This document shows, piece after piece, positions 1 to 7,496 of a DNA stretch of 11,047 bases. Location of the stretch: positions 1-11,047 of the forward strand of contig CAMBYJ010000038.1 in NCBI GenBank assembly GCA_945872015.1, read 5' to 3'. The stretch's first letter is position 1. Each line of letters starts with the position of its first letter. The translations under genes and the position numbers were made by a program. The DNA comes from Chitinophaga pinensis (GTDB taxonomy: Bacteria > Bacteroidota > Bacteroidia > AKYH767-A > OLB10). A model generated the notes under the pieces. The model was given only the letters and a program-made list of their open reading frames with translations, was not told where the DNA came from and did no database searches.

Positions 1-1
1 A

Positions 2-604
2 GTTCATATCGATCCAATTGGTTGCGTGAATGACATGTGTTTGGAGAAAAAGGACATAAAATTAAAGTTACGTACAGCTGATATTTGCGCCGATTGCATG
101 AATAAGCTAAAAGCAAAATTATCATTTGCTGAAATACACCAGGCTTTGAATATCATGGAGTCGCTAAGAGTGAAAATGCTATTCTCCCAAAATTTTAAGC
201 AAAATGTTCCTTTAAGTAAGTTGGTTATAGATGATAGAAAAAGAGTCTTTTTGCCCGATTTTGGTAATATTGAAATAAAACTTAGGCCATTAGAAAAGAC
301 ATTATATTTATTTTACCTTAACCATCCGGAAGGTGTAGGACTTAGCTTTTTACGTGGAAAAAGAGAAGAGTTATATGATATATATACAAGCTTATCAAGT
401 ATTGGCAATTTACAAGAAATGAAAAACAGGATTGATGACATGGCTAATATTACCAGTAATTCTGCCGCTGAGAAGATTTCGAAAATAAAAGCTGCTTTTG
501 TTAAGGCAATTGGGGAAGAGCTAGCGAAAAATTATTATATTCAAGGTGGAAATGGGGAAATGAAGAATATAGTACTTGAAAGAAAACTAACTACTTTGAT
601 ATAA
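2..604 (+). CDS. 5'-truncated gene, unknown function; Cys cluster plus helical C-terminal domain
   Basis: The frame is open to the window edge, so the true start lies upstream. The GTG at 26 and the ATG at 35 are internal codons, because in-frame sequence before them (HIDPIGCVNDMC) continues the same motif. The visible N-terminal part has a spaced cysteine set, GCVNDMC followed about 20 residues later by ICADC, with a His just upstream. This could bind a metal ion and faintly recalls the Cys/His pattern of archaemetzincin-type metalloproteins, but no HExxH is visible here. The second half (from about RPLEKTLYLFYLNHPEG to EELAKNYYIQG) is mostly helical and resembles a domain I recall from uncharacterised Bacteroidota proteins. 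That recollection is unverified and no enzymatic function can be assigned. The gene is on the same strand as the helicase operon but 156 bases from its start, so it need not belong to it. Confidence 0.75.
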   Translation, partial: VHIDPIGCVNDMCLEKKDIKLKLRTADICADCMNKLKAKLSFAEIHQALNIMESLRVKMLFSQNFKQNVPLSKLVIDDRKRVFLPDFGNIEIKLRPLEKTLYLFYLNHPEGVGLSFLRGKREELYDIYTSLSSIGNLQEMKNRIDDMANITSNSAAEKISKIKAAFVKAIGEELAKNYYIQGGNGEMKNIVLERKLTTLI

Positions 605-616
605 GGTCAAATATTC

Positions 617-628
617 AGTTCGTGAACT
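617..628. repeat. Short palindrome between the partial gene and the operon
   Basis: AGTTCGTGAACT has perfect 5-base arms around a 2-base centre, and the symmetry extends weakly outward (TT..AA after one mismatch on each side). The centre is too short for a good RNA hairpin and no T-run follows, so it is not a convincing terminator. Its place upstream of the helicase operon would fit an operator half-site pair. A chance palindrome of this size is also quite possible. Confidence 0.2.
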
Positions 629-760
629 CAAGGCAGAAATATATTAATTGTTTGTGTATTATGGGGATGAAATTCGGTGTTTTATGAGTTTATATTAATT
701 AAAATAGTTAAGCACCTAATAAAAACTAGCTTAAAAATTGGGAATATATTTATTTTTTTT

Positions 761-3700
761 ATGACAGATTTTAATCGAAAAGAAGGGCTTAGTAATATTT
801 TTGAAGGGACTACAGAAGAAGCCGTAGAAGTGACTTTTAGAATCGTAGATGATTTTGAAAATCGTTTTAATAGAAATCCTGAAAACAAATTAAGAGCAGC
901 ACAAGTAGTTCAATTACTATCCTCAGAAAACAGGGTATGTTTTTTTCAAAAGCAAAAAGCAGATGACCAAAATAACAAATCACGTCACAAGATTATTATC
1001 CCATTAGGGAACGAAAGAGCTATTGAAGCATTAGTTGGCTTGTGGATAGACAAGGTAGATACATTCACCGAACTATTTTCTTACCGGGTAGGAAAATTCA
1101 AGGAAATATCCTTTTTCAACGAACCTACCAAGCATACTATCAGGAGAAATTGCAAATTTCAATTTTTGGACCTTGATAGCAAGGCAGGTACAAATGCTGA
1201 AAATTTTAAAGAACTTTTTAAAGCAGTCGAATCATGTGAAATTCCTGTAGTTGATATTAACAAAGACAAGGACAAACAAATATGGCACAACTACGTTGTT
1301 GCCATGAAAAAGTTAGTGAAGCAAAAGGAACAGGTTTGGAAGATTCAAAAAATTAGCCAACCCTATTCTGAAAAGCGGGATGAAGATACTGAAAGAGCCA
1401 ACTACATTGATATTTACATCAATGAAAAAGAACTCATTGACCAACTAATAGAAGACATTGAAGGTCTTTTCAATCCTGATGAATTGGAAGATTATGGAGT
1501 AAGTGATGAGAAGGCATTTATTGAGTTTAAAAATTATCGGGAATTAAGCCAAGAAGAATTAAACCAACTGAAAGAATTGGGTGAGGAATTGTTTTACGAA
1601 CTATCTGCCTCGTCCCCCATTCACTATATTTCGGGAGAGGTTAAGTTCAAGTACACAGAACCTGATTCAAAAGATGAAATTAATACAGCAATTAAAACAA
1701 AGCTGAGTGGTGATTACCAACTCGAAACTGAAATTAACAAAGACGGATACATTGACCTCAATGATAATGATATACCGCATTTACAAAAAATACTTGCAGA
1801 TAATTACAACAACTTAATATCCCTACACAAGGATAATCTTGTTCAGCTAAAAGTTGAGTTTAGTTCCGGTAGAGATTTAGTACTGCTGAAAGATAAAGTC
1901 AAAGGTATTCTAGATGCGGAGGGATTAACAAGAAGTACAGTTTCAATTTCACAAGATGGCAAAAACATAGTCATTGAAGTTGGAGCATATATTCATCCTC
2001 TTAAATTCAGTATAGACAATTTAGAATTTATTGAGTCAGTATCTCGATTCTCTGCTAATAAGCAAATCAGGATAAAGCCAATAGAAGGCTTAGAAATAGC
2101 TGGCAGTTTTTATCAAATAACAAATGCCAGTAAAGAAGACATCGACAATTCACTTGCTATTCTGCAACAGAATTTCCCTGGTGTTCAGTTTTTCCGTAAG
2201 CCTACATTGTACTTTTTCAAACTTGGCAGCAGGGTAAACCCGGAAGTGCTCCGCAATTTCAAAACTGCTACAGATTTGCAGGGCAAATCCGAATTTGTTT
2301 TTGCAAATTCCATATTAAACATAATTGCTGAGAATGCGGACGATTACAACAAACAAGTAAGAAGGATAAAGGAGGCATTTCCTGAGGCAACATTGCAAGT
2401 CAAATCTTTTAAGCCTACCTACCAAATACAATTTAAAACTGATGTCGAATCAAAAAGACAGAGCTTCATCAATAAGGTTCAAAACGAAATCAGAAATGCA
2501 GTAACTGGTAAAGTTGAATTTGACGTTATCAAAAATCATACACGAGTCTTGTTCTCATATTGCTTTACTTCTGATGAGGAAAGAGATAAATTTAAACAGG
2601 CTGTTTCGGAAGCAATTACTCCCAATCAGGATATAGTTTCTTTTTCATTCGAAAATGAGCTGGGTAGAACAATTTATGAACTGCACAAAAACGAAACACT
2701 TGAAATTGAAAAAGAAAAAGAGGTTGCCGGAAATGTTAGGCAAGCAACTTTCATTTACCTAACCCCTGAACAAAGAGGCCAGTTAAATAAAGCGATTGAA
2801 CTTTTTGGTGACGAGGCAATATTTAGGGAGGGCATTCAAATTGGAAAGTTGATAAAAAAGGAAAAAGATCGTCTAAAGTTTCGTATCACCGATGAATTTG
2901 ATGAAAGAATTAATGCAAGAGAGGAAGACAGGATAGACCTTAACGAAATCCGGCAGGGATATATCAAACCAATATTTCCGGGTGAATTAACGAACATTGG
3001 CCGGATGATAAAGGCAATGAAAAAAGTGACCGAACCTGGTGGCCGGGTAGGTTATCCTGTTAACAGGAACCTTTCCAACTTCTTGTTTGATCCGAATGAG
3101 GCAAGGCAATCAGCAACTGACATTGAAGAAGAAAAATTAAAAGTAATTGCTGATTTGAATGAGCCATTATTAAAGGAACAACAAAAACAGCTTGAAGCTG
3201 TTGCAAAAACACTTATAGCAAAAGACTTGGCATTAATTCAAGGTCCTCCCGGTACTGGTAAAACAACTGTAATTGCTGAAATCATCTGGCAAACATTACT
3301 GCGTGACCCACAGGCTAAATTGCTGATAACTTCTCAAACCAACCTTGCTGTTGATAATGCATTGGAACGGATTAAAGGAAAAAAATTAGTTCGCCCAATA
3401 CGTATAGGCAACATTGATAAGTTTGAAGACGAAGGAAAGGTTTATTCAAATGACAGGATAAAGAAATGGCTGCAAGCAAAAACAAATTCCAATGAGGAAG
3501 AGCTATATGCAGAGAATGCAGTTTGCCAATGGATAGAGAATGTGCAATCGAAATGTAGTGCAGAGGAAAAATACAGCAAAGCTGTTGCAAAGTGGAAAGC
3601 CGGTTTACATGAGAAAGACCTTCTGATTAAAACAACGTTCGCCAATGCTTATTACAAATATGTAAATGTATTTGCTGCTACTTGTAGCGAGTGCGGTAGC

Positions 3701-4807
3701 AGGAATTTTGGAGATACATATCAATCTACTTTTCAGAAAAACTCCGAAAGCCATGGAGAGCCTGAATTTGATTTAGTGATAATGGATGAAGCCAGTAAAG
3801 CCACTCCACCTGAATTAGTCTTACCACTCACTTTAGGCAAAAAGGTTGTTATAATAGGTGACCATAAGCAGTTGCCTCCAATGATTGATGAACAGGAATT
3901 TGGAGAAGCATTAGAAGCTGTGGGTGCAAAGAATTTAATTGAGCAATGGACGAAGGAAGATTATAAAGTTTCTCAATTTGAAAAACTATTTAAGAATGCC
4001 CCGAAAAATTTCGTGGCAAGTTTAGATACTCAGTTCAGGATGCATGAGCAAATAATGAACTGCATTTCACAATTTTATACTGACCAGGAAGAATTAGAAA
4101 ATGGCCTGATTTGCGGTATTAAAAACGATATGAATGAGCCTGATTTTAATGTGAAGGCAAGCCGCTGGCACGGTTTGAAGTCTGTACCTTTTATTGACAC
4201 AAATAACCATGCTATTTGGGTAAATGTAGAAACTCCTGAAGGAAAAGTAGGAACATCTTATGAGAACGAAGGTGAAATCAATGCCATTCAAACTGTTTTA
4301 AGGGCTTTGACCCATGCAGGTGGTTTCAAGGAGTACTTAAATCATTTTCATAAGGACGAGGATAAAGAGGTTGGTATTATCACTTACTATATGCCACAGA
4401 TGCAAAAAATTAGAAAGGCTATATATCCTACTTTTTCAAAAAATGAATGGAAAAATTTCGAGCAGAACAAATTTGAAAATGAGTTTCAGCTTCCATTTAG
4501 AATAAATACCGTTGACCGTTTTCAAGGAATGGAGAGAAACATCATTATTATTTCCACTGTACGGAGTAATAAACAGTTCAAAGAAGAAAAAGGAAGACGT
4601 ATTCCTGTTGATAATAATAAATACCCTTTCGCTTTGGGTTTTGCAAGAGAATTACAACGTATTAATGTGGGCTTTTCAAGGGCTAAGAGATTGTTAATCG
4701 TAGTCGGGAATGAAAAACATTTCTCTCATAAACCAGAGTATGCAGCAGCAATACAGAAAATGCACCGGGTTGATTTAAAGCAAATTCAAAATTTAATTAC
4801 AAGGTGA
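761..4807 (+). CDS. UPF1-like superfamily 1 helicase (COG1112-type) with long novel N-terminal region
   Basis: Predicted ATP-dependent RNA or DNA helicase of the SF1B UPF1/DNA2 type, 1348 aa from the ATG at 761. The frame also allows a GTG at 677, but the extra 28 residues are Ile/Phe/Lys-rich leader-like sequence, so 761 is preferred. Helicase motifs are complete and in order: Gln motif near Q807; Walker A GPPGTGKTT 828-836; motif Ia TSQTNLAVDNA 857-867; Walker B with DEAS at 1009-1012; motif III GDHKQLPP from 1033; motif IV TQFRMH from 1090; motif V VDRFQG 1251-1256; motif VI NVGFSRAKR with R1307. ATP hydrolysis is therefore expected. Residues 1-800 match no domain I recognise. Residues about 290-650 look like several strand-helix-strand modules of ferredoxin-like or RRM-like type, which might bind nucleic acid or partners. 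No protein-kinase motifs (no VAxK, HRD or DFG) are seen. It is first in the operon and its stop overlaps the next start by 4 bases. The neighbouring PLD nuclease recalls Mokosh defence (MkoA/MkoB). The helicase call is firm; the defence role is inference. Confidence 0.93.
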   Translation: MTDFNRKEGLSNIFEGTTEEAVEVTFRIVDDFENRFNRNPENKLRAAQVVQLLSSENRVCFFQKQKADDQNNKSRHKIIIPLGNERAIEALVGLWIDKVDTFTELFSYRVGKFKEISFFNEPTKHTIRRNCKFQFLDLDSKAGTNAENFKELFKAVESCEIPVVDINKDKDKQIWHNYVVAMKKLVKQKEQVWKIQKISQPYSEKRDEDTERANYIDIYINEKELIDQLIEDIEGLFNPDELEDYGVSDEKAFIEFKNYRELSQEELNQLKELGEELFYELSASSPIHYISGEVKFKYTEPDSKDEINTAIKTKLSGDYQLETEINKDGYIDLNDNDIPHLQKILADNYNNLISLHKDNLVQLKVEFSSGRDLVLLKDKVKGILDAEGLTRSTVSISQDGKNIVIEVGAYIHPLKFSIDNLEFIESVSRFSANKQIRIKPIEGLEIAGSFYQITNASKEDIDNSLAILQQNFPGVQFFRKPTLYFFKLGSRVNPEVLRNFKTATDLQGKSEFVFANSILNIIAENADDYNKQVRRIKEAFPEATLQVKSFKPTYQIQFKTDVESKRQSFINKVQNEIRNAVTGKVEFDVIKNHTRVLFSYCFTSDEERDKFKQAVSEAITPNQDIVSFSFENELGRTIYELHKNETLEIEKEKEVAGNVRQATFIYLTPEQRGQLNKAIELFGDEAIFREGIQIGKLIKKEKDRLKFRITDEFDERINAREEDRIDLNEIRQGYIKPIFPGELTNIGRMIKAMKKVTEPGGRVGYPVNRNLSNFLFDPNEARQSATDIEEEKLKVIADLNEPLLKEQQKQLEAVAKTLIAKDLALIQGPPGTGKTTVIAEIIWQTLLRDPQAKLLITSQTNLAVDNALERIKGKKLVRPIRIGNIDKFEDEGKVYSNDRIKKWLQAKTNSNEEELYAENAVCQWIENVQSKCSAEEKYSKAVAKWKAGLHEKDLLIKTTFANAYYKYVNVFAATCSECGSRNFGDTYQSTFQKNSESHGEPEFDLVIMDEASKATPPELVLPLTLGKKVVIIGDHKQLPPMIDEQEFGEALEAVGAKNLIEQWTKEDYKVSQFEKLFKNAPKNFVASLDTQFRMHEQIMNCISQFYTDQEELENGLICGIKNDMNEPDFNVKASRWHGLKSVPFIDTNNHAIWVNVETPEGKVGTSYENEGEINAIQTVLRALTHAGGFKEYLNHFHKDEDKEVGIITYYMPQMQKIRKAIYPTFSKNEWKNFEQNKFENEFQLPFRINTVDRFQGMERNIIIISTVRSNKQFKEEKGRRIPVDNNKYPFALGFARELQRINVGFSRAKRLLIVVGNEKHFSHKPEYAAAIQKMHRVDLKQIQNLITR

Positions 4808-6864
4808 AAAAACGATTATCAAAAATAGCCCGTGATTTAAACGCAAATATATCGGATGTTGCAGAGTTTCTCCGTACAAACGGGTATGATTGTGACGAAG
4901 ATCCTAATGAATCATTCTCAGATGAGATTATTGAAGTAATTGAAAATAATTTTCCGGCATTCATTGCTGAAAAGAGGAAAGAATATCAAAAGCAGTCTCC
5001 GAAATCCAATAAAGCAAAAAAAGAAGAAGTTCCTGTATCTGATCAGGTCCCGTTAGAATTAAGAATCATTGAAGCAGGTAGCAAGGAGAAAAAACTAATT
5101 GAAAGAATTATTGGTTTCACCGAGTTTGATTGGAATTTTACTGTTGCAAAATATAGAGGCGAATGCTCACAGCCTGTTGAGTTCAACTTGTTTGATGAAA
5201 TACTTTGCGACTTATTGTTGACCGAGCAGATGTCTGCAAGTAAAATAGGTGATATACTTGGACTAGATATTCAAAAAGACCCTGCCGAAAAAGAGATTCT
5301 GCTAAAAGCAATACAGGATTTAAAGGATGATAAAATGCTTGAAGGAGATGAAAGCATTATGTGGCTTTCTGCTACAGGAATAGACTACGCTAAAAATGGC
5401 GTTAAATTCTCGACCTTTACAAGAAACTTTGAGTTGTACTTTGATTTAATTGGCAGCACAGCAGCAAATGTGAAAAGTGTTTTTAGCAAGCTGAAGAGTG
5501 AAAAGACACAATCTCAGGTTTCAAATCTTCCTGACAGTTTGCAGGAAATAAGACGATTGGCTGAGCATCAGGCACAAGAAATACACTACCCTGAGAAGAG
5601 CTATCTTTTACAATCCGCAGAGTTTATATCTGCTGATAGTTTCAAAGCTAAAGTTTGGGTTATCCTATTGGAAAACTTTAGGGAGAATACATTAAGGGCA
5701 TTAGTTTATGACGAAAAACAAAACATTGTCATTGATTCATTGTCAGAAGCGTTGGATAAGCAGGAGCAGATTAAAACAGCATTGCTTGAGAAATTGGTTA
5801 AGGTTGATGATGCTATTGAATTTACAGAAGAAGAAAAGCATACTGACCAAATCGAAATCGAAACTGAGCTTATTCAAAAACAGATTGAAATAGATGAAGC
5901 AATAGATAATCAGGATGTCGGTAAAATAAAAGAATTACAGAAAGAGGTTGAAGCCATAAAGCGGCATTTCAATTCACTTGAATTTGAAATAGAACTTAAA
6001 CGATTGTTCGATGATACTGCAAATGACCTATGGATTATTAGTCCGTGGATTAAAAATGCAACTTTCAAACGTATTCCATTCTTTGAGAAGTACCTAAAAA
6101 AAGGAGGTAAAATATTTATTGCCTATTCGGAACCCGAAGAACCAGGCCAAGTGATGGCTTATGATGAACCATTGAATAACCTCTTGGATTTAGAAAAAAG
6201 GTATCAAAATTTTTATCTGTATCAACTACCGGCTTTCCATTACAAGAATGTATGGCTTCGTAAGGAAGATGGTAGCAATTTATACTATACCGGCAGTTAC
6301 AATATTCTTTCATTCTTTGTTAGTCAGGGATTACAGAAGGTTAGGCAGGAGAAAATGACACGTATGGATTGGAATGAAGAAGTTCAGGAAGAGTTTGCAG
6401 ATGTGATAAGGCAATTCGGTTTAAAGTATGCCAATAAAGCTATTGAGGATTTTAATTCGCTTTGTCAAAATCCACCTGCAAAAATTGATAGGCCATATTT
6501 ACAGAAGCTGAAGACAGTTGATTATAGCAAATTGAAACCTTTCATTAATCAGGGCATAGAACAGTTTGATACAGCTTATGATGCACTTGAAGAAAATAAG
6601 TTGGAGAATCTGAATTATTACCGGAAAAAATACTTTGAGGGTAAGATTGCTGATTATAAAAAGCAGGCAGAAGAACTTTCAAAACAATCTATTTCGCCAG
6701 ATAGGAAAAAGAGTTTAGAAAGTGAATTTGAAAAGTTAAGAGACGAGTTCATAGATTTTCTTGAATTACAAATGTCCAGTGCGAAAGAAGTAGCCGAAAT
6801 GCTTGCAAGCCTGAGAACCTTTAATTTTTCGGCACAACAAAGAAATAATCCAAAAAGAAGATAA
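4804..6864 (+). CDS. PLD-family (HKD) nuclease-like protein with IF-2-N-like and winged-helix-like domains
   Basis: Likely a phosphodiesterase or nuclease working with the upstream helicase; 686 aa. The start is a GTG whose last two bases overlap the helicase stop (GTGA), which suggests translational coupling. Residues 3-50 (RLSKIARDLNANISDVAEFL and following) resemble the small helical domain at the N terminus of Bacteroidota IF-2. A Lys-rich linker follows. Residues about 125-212 look like a winged helix (DEILCDLLLTEQMSASKIGD, then a wing ending LSATGIDYAKNGVKF). Residues about 340-400 form a charged coiled coil. The PLD fold follows: core strand DLWIISPW 408-415, catalytic H479-x-K481, then GSYN 497-500. 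The position of the usual HKD aspartate (K+5) is R486, with D489 nearby in the turn. Only one HKD motif is visible, so an active enzyme would need to dimerise, as known for single-HKD family members such as Nuc and BfiI. The C-terminal 150 residues are helical. A PLD protein beside a COG1112 helicase resembles MkoB of Mokosh, but the IF-2-N-like part is unexpected. Confidence 0.85.
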   Translation: MKKRLSKIARDLNANISDVAEFLRTNGYDCDEDPNESFSDEIIEVIENNFPAFIAEKRKEYQKQSPKSNKAKKEEVPVSDQVPLELRIIEAGSKEKKLIERIIGFTEFDWNFTVAKYRGECSQPVEFNLFDEILCDLLLTEQMSASKIGDILGLDIQKDPAEKEILLKAIQDLKDDKMLEGDESIMWLSATGIDYAKNGVKFSTFTRNFELYFDLIGSTAANVKSVFSKLKSEKTQSQVSNLPDSLQEIRRLAEHQAQEIHYPEKSYLLQSAEFISADSFKAKVWVILLENFRENTLRALVYDEKQNIVIDSLSEALDKQEQIKTALLEKLVKVDDAIEFTEEEKHTDQIEIETELIQKQIEIDEAIDNQDVGKIKELQKEVEAIKRHFNSLEFEIELKRLFDDTANDLWIISPWIKNATFKRIPFFEKYLKKGGKIFIAYSEPEEPGQVMAYDEPLNNLLDLEKRYQNFYLYQLPAFHYKNVWLRKEDGSNLYYTGSYNILSFFVSQGLQKVRQEKMTRMDWNEEVQEEFADVIRQFGLKYANKAIEDFNSLCQNPPAKIDRPYLQKLKTVDYSKLKPFINQGIEQFDTAYDALEENKLENLNYYRKKYFEGKIADYKKQAEELSKQSISPDRKKSLESEFEKLRDEFIDFLELQMSSAKEVAEMLASLRTFNFSAQQRNNPKRR

Positions 6865-6866
6865 CC

Positions 6867-7496
6867 ATGTCATGTTTTGAAACATCCACGTTTGTTAAAA
6901 ATCCTGATATAATGAATCAGGAAGTTCTTGTTCAGGCTTGCATTAAACTGGGATGGAAGTTTACAAAGACTGGCAATGAGCTTACCATATTTCAATTAAA
7001 TGAAAATGAAAATTTGCGAGGTGAATATGCAATGAAGATTGTAGGCAACAAAGTCACTTACAACACATTTTTTTTAAAAAATGCCTGGAGCAAGGTTAAT
7101 GAGTTACAGTCGATATTCTACGAATTGAATGTAAAGTATGCAGAAGAATCCATAATCAAGGAGTTCAAGAAACAAGGATGGTCCTTTAAGAGTAACGACA
7201 AGTTCAAAGCAAATGTTGAAGAGAAGATTAGCTTTTACATGATTGGTAGAAGCAAATTACAAGGAGAATCGGAAAAAGTTGCTCAAATCAAATTTACAAT
7301 TCTAAAGGATGGATCAGTAAAAACAGATAGTGATTATATTCCTATAGATATTCACGAATTAGCAGATAAAGCAATGCTTGAATTAGAAATCATAATGGGT
7401 TCGAAAAGAGAAATAATAGGTAAAGAAATACCTTTAAAATACAAGCACAAAACGTTTTGTGAAAATAAAAAAACAATATCATTAAAAAATAAATAA
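6867..7496 (+). CDS. DUF1257 (Ycf35-like) - DUF2997 fusion protein
   Basis: 209-aa probable partner of the AAA ATPase encoded next; biochemical role unknown. The start (MSCFETSTFVKNPDIMNQEV) has the layout of DUF1257/Ycf35 proteins, which begin MSHF-like, then a short strand and a helix ending in LGW (here KLGW, 27-30). The same family's second half is visible as YAEESIIKEFKKQGWSF, 91-107. Residues about 139-193 (AQIKFTILKDGSVKTDSD, then a helix, MGSKREIIGKEIPLKY) fit DUF2997, normally a separate small protein encoded between DUF1257 and Ycf46-like genes. The conserved Cys of DUF2997 seems to be missing. The ATG lies 2 bases after the PLD stop, and the stop abuts the ATG of the AAA gene. Family assignments are from memory of the patterns and would be settled by a profile search. 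Confidence 0.72.
   Translation: MSCFETSTFVKNPDIMNQEVLVQACIKLGWKFTKTGNELTIFQLNENENLRGEYAMKIVGNKVTYNTFFLKNAWSKVNELQSIFYELNVKYAEESIIKEFKKQGWSFKSNDKFKANVEEKISFYMIGRSKLQGESEKVAQIKFTILKDGSVKTDSDYIPIDIHELADKAMLELEIIMGSKREIIGKEIPLKYKHKTFCENKKTISLKNK

Noticed and set aside
26..34. GTG start for the first gene
   Set aside because: The frame is open to base 2 and the upstream residues belong to the same Cys-rich motif, so this is an internal Val codon.
677..760. Upstream GTG extension of the helicase start
   Set aside because: The 28 added residues are hydrophobic/Lys-rich and look like translated leader; the ATG at 761 begins a normal hydrophilic protein start.
605..760. Bacteroidota-type promoter (TTTG ... 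TAnnTTTG) before the helicase
   Set aside because: A TTTG occurs at 651-654 but no acceptable TAnnTTTG follows at the right distance, so no promoter is called.
761..3160. Ser/Thr kinase domain in the helicase N terminus, as in type I Mokosh
   Set aside because: No Gly-rich loop, VAxK, HRD or DFG-like motif could be found by reading the protein.
3372..3645. Overlapping minus-strand frames inside the helicase
   Set aside because: Both are antisense shadows of the helicase core, rich in Leu, Ser, His and Cys, with no recognisable protein features.
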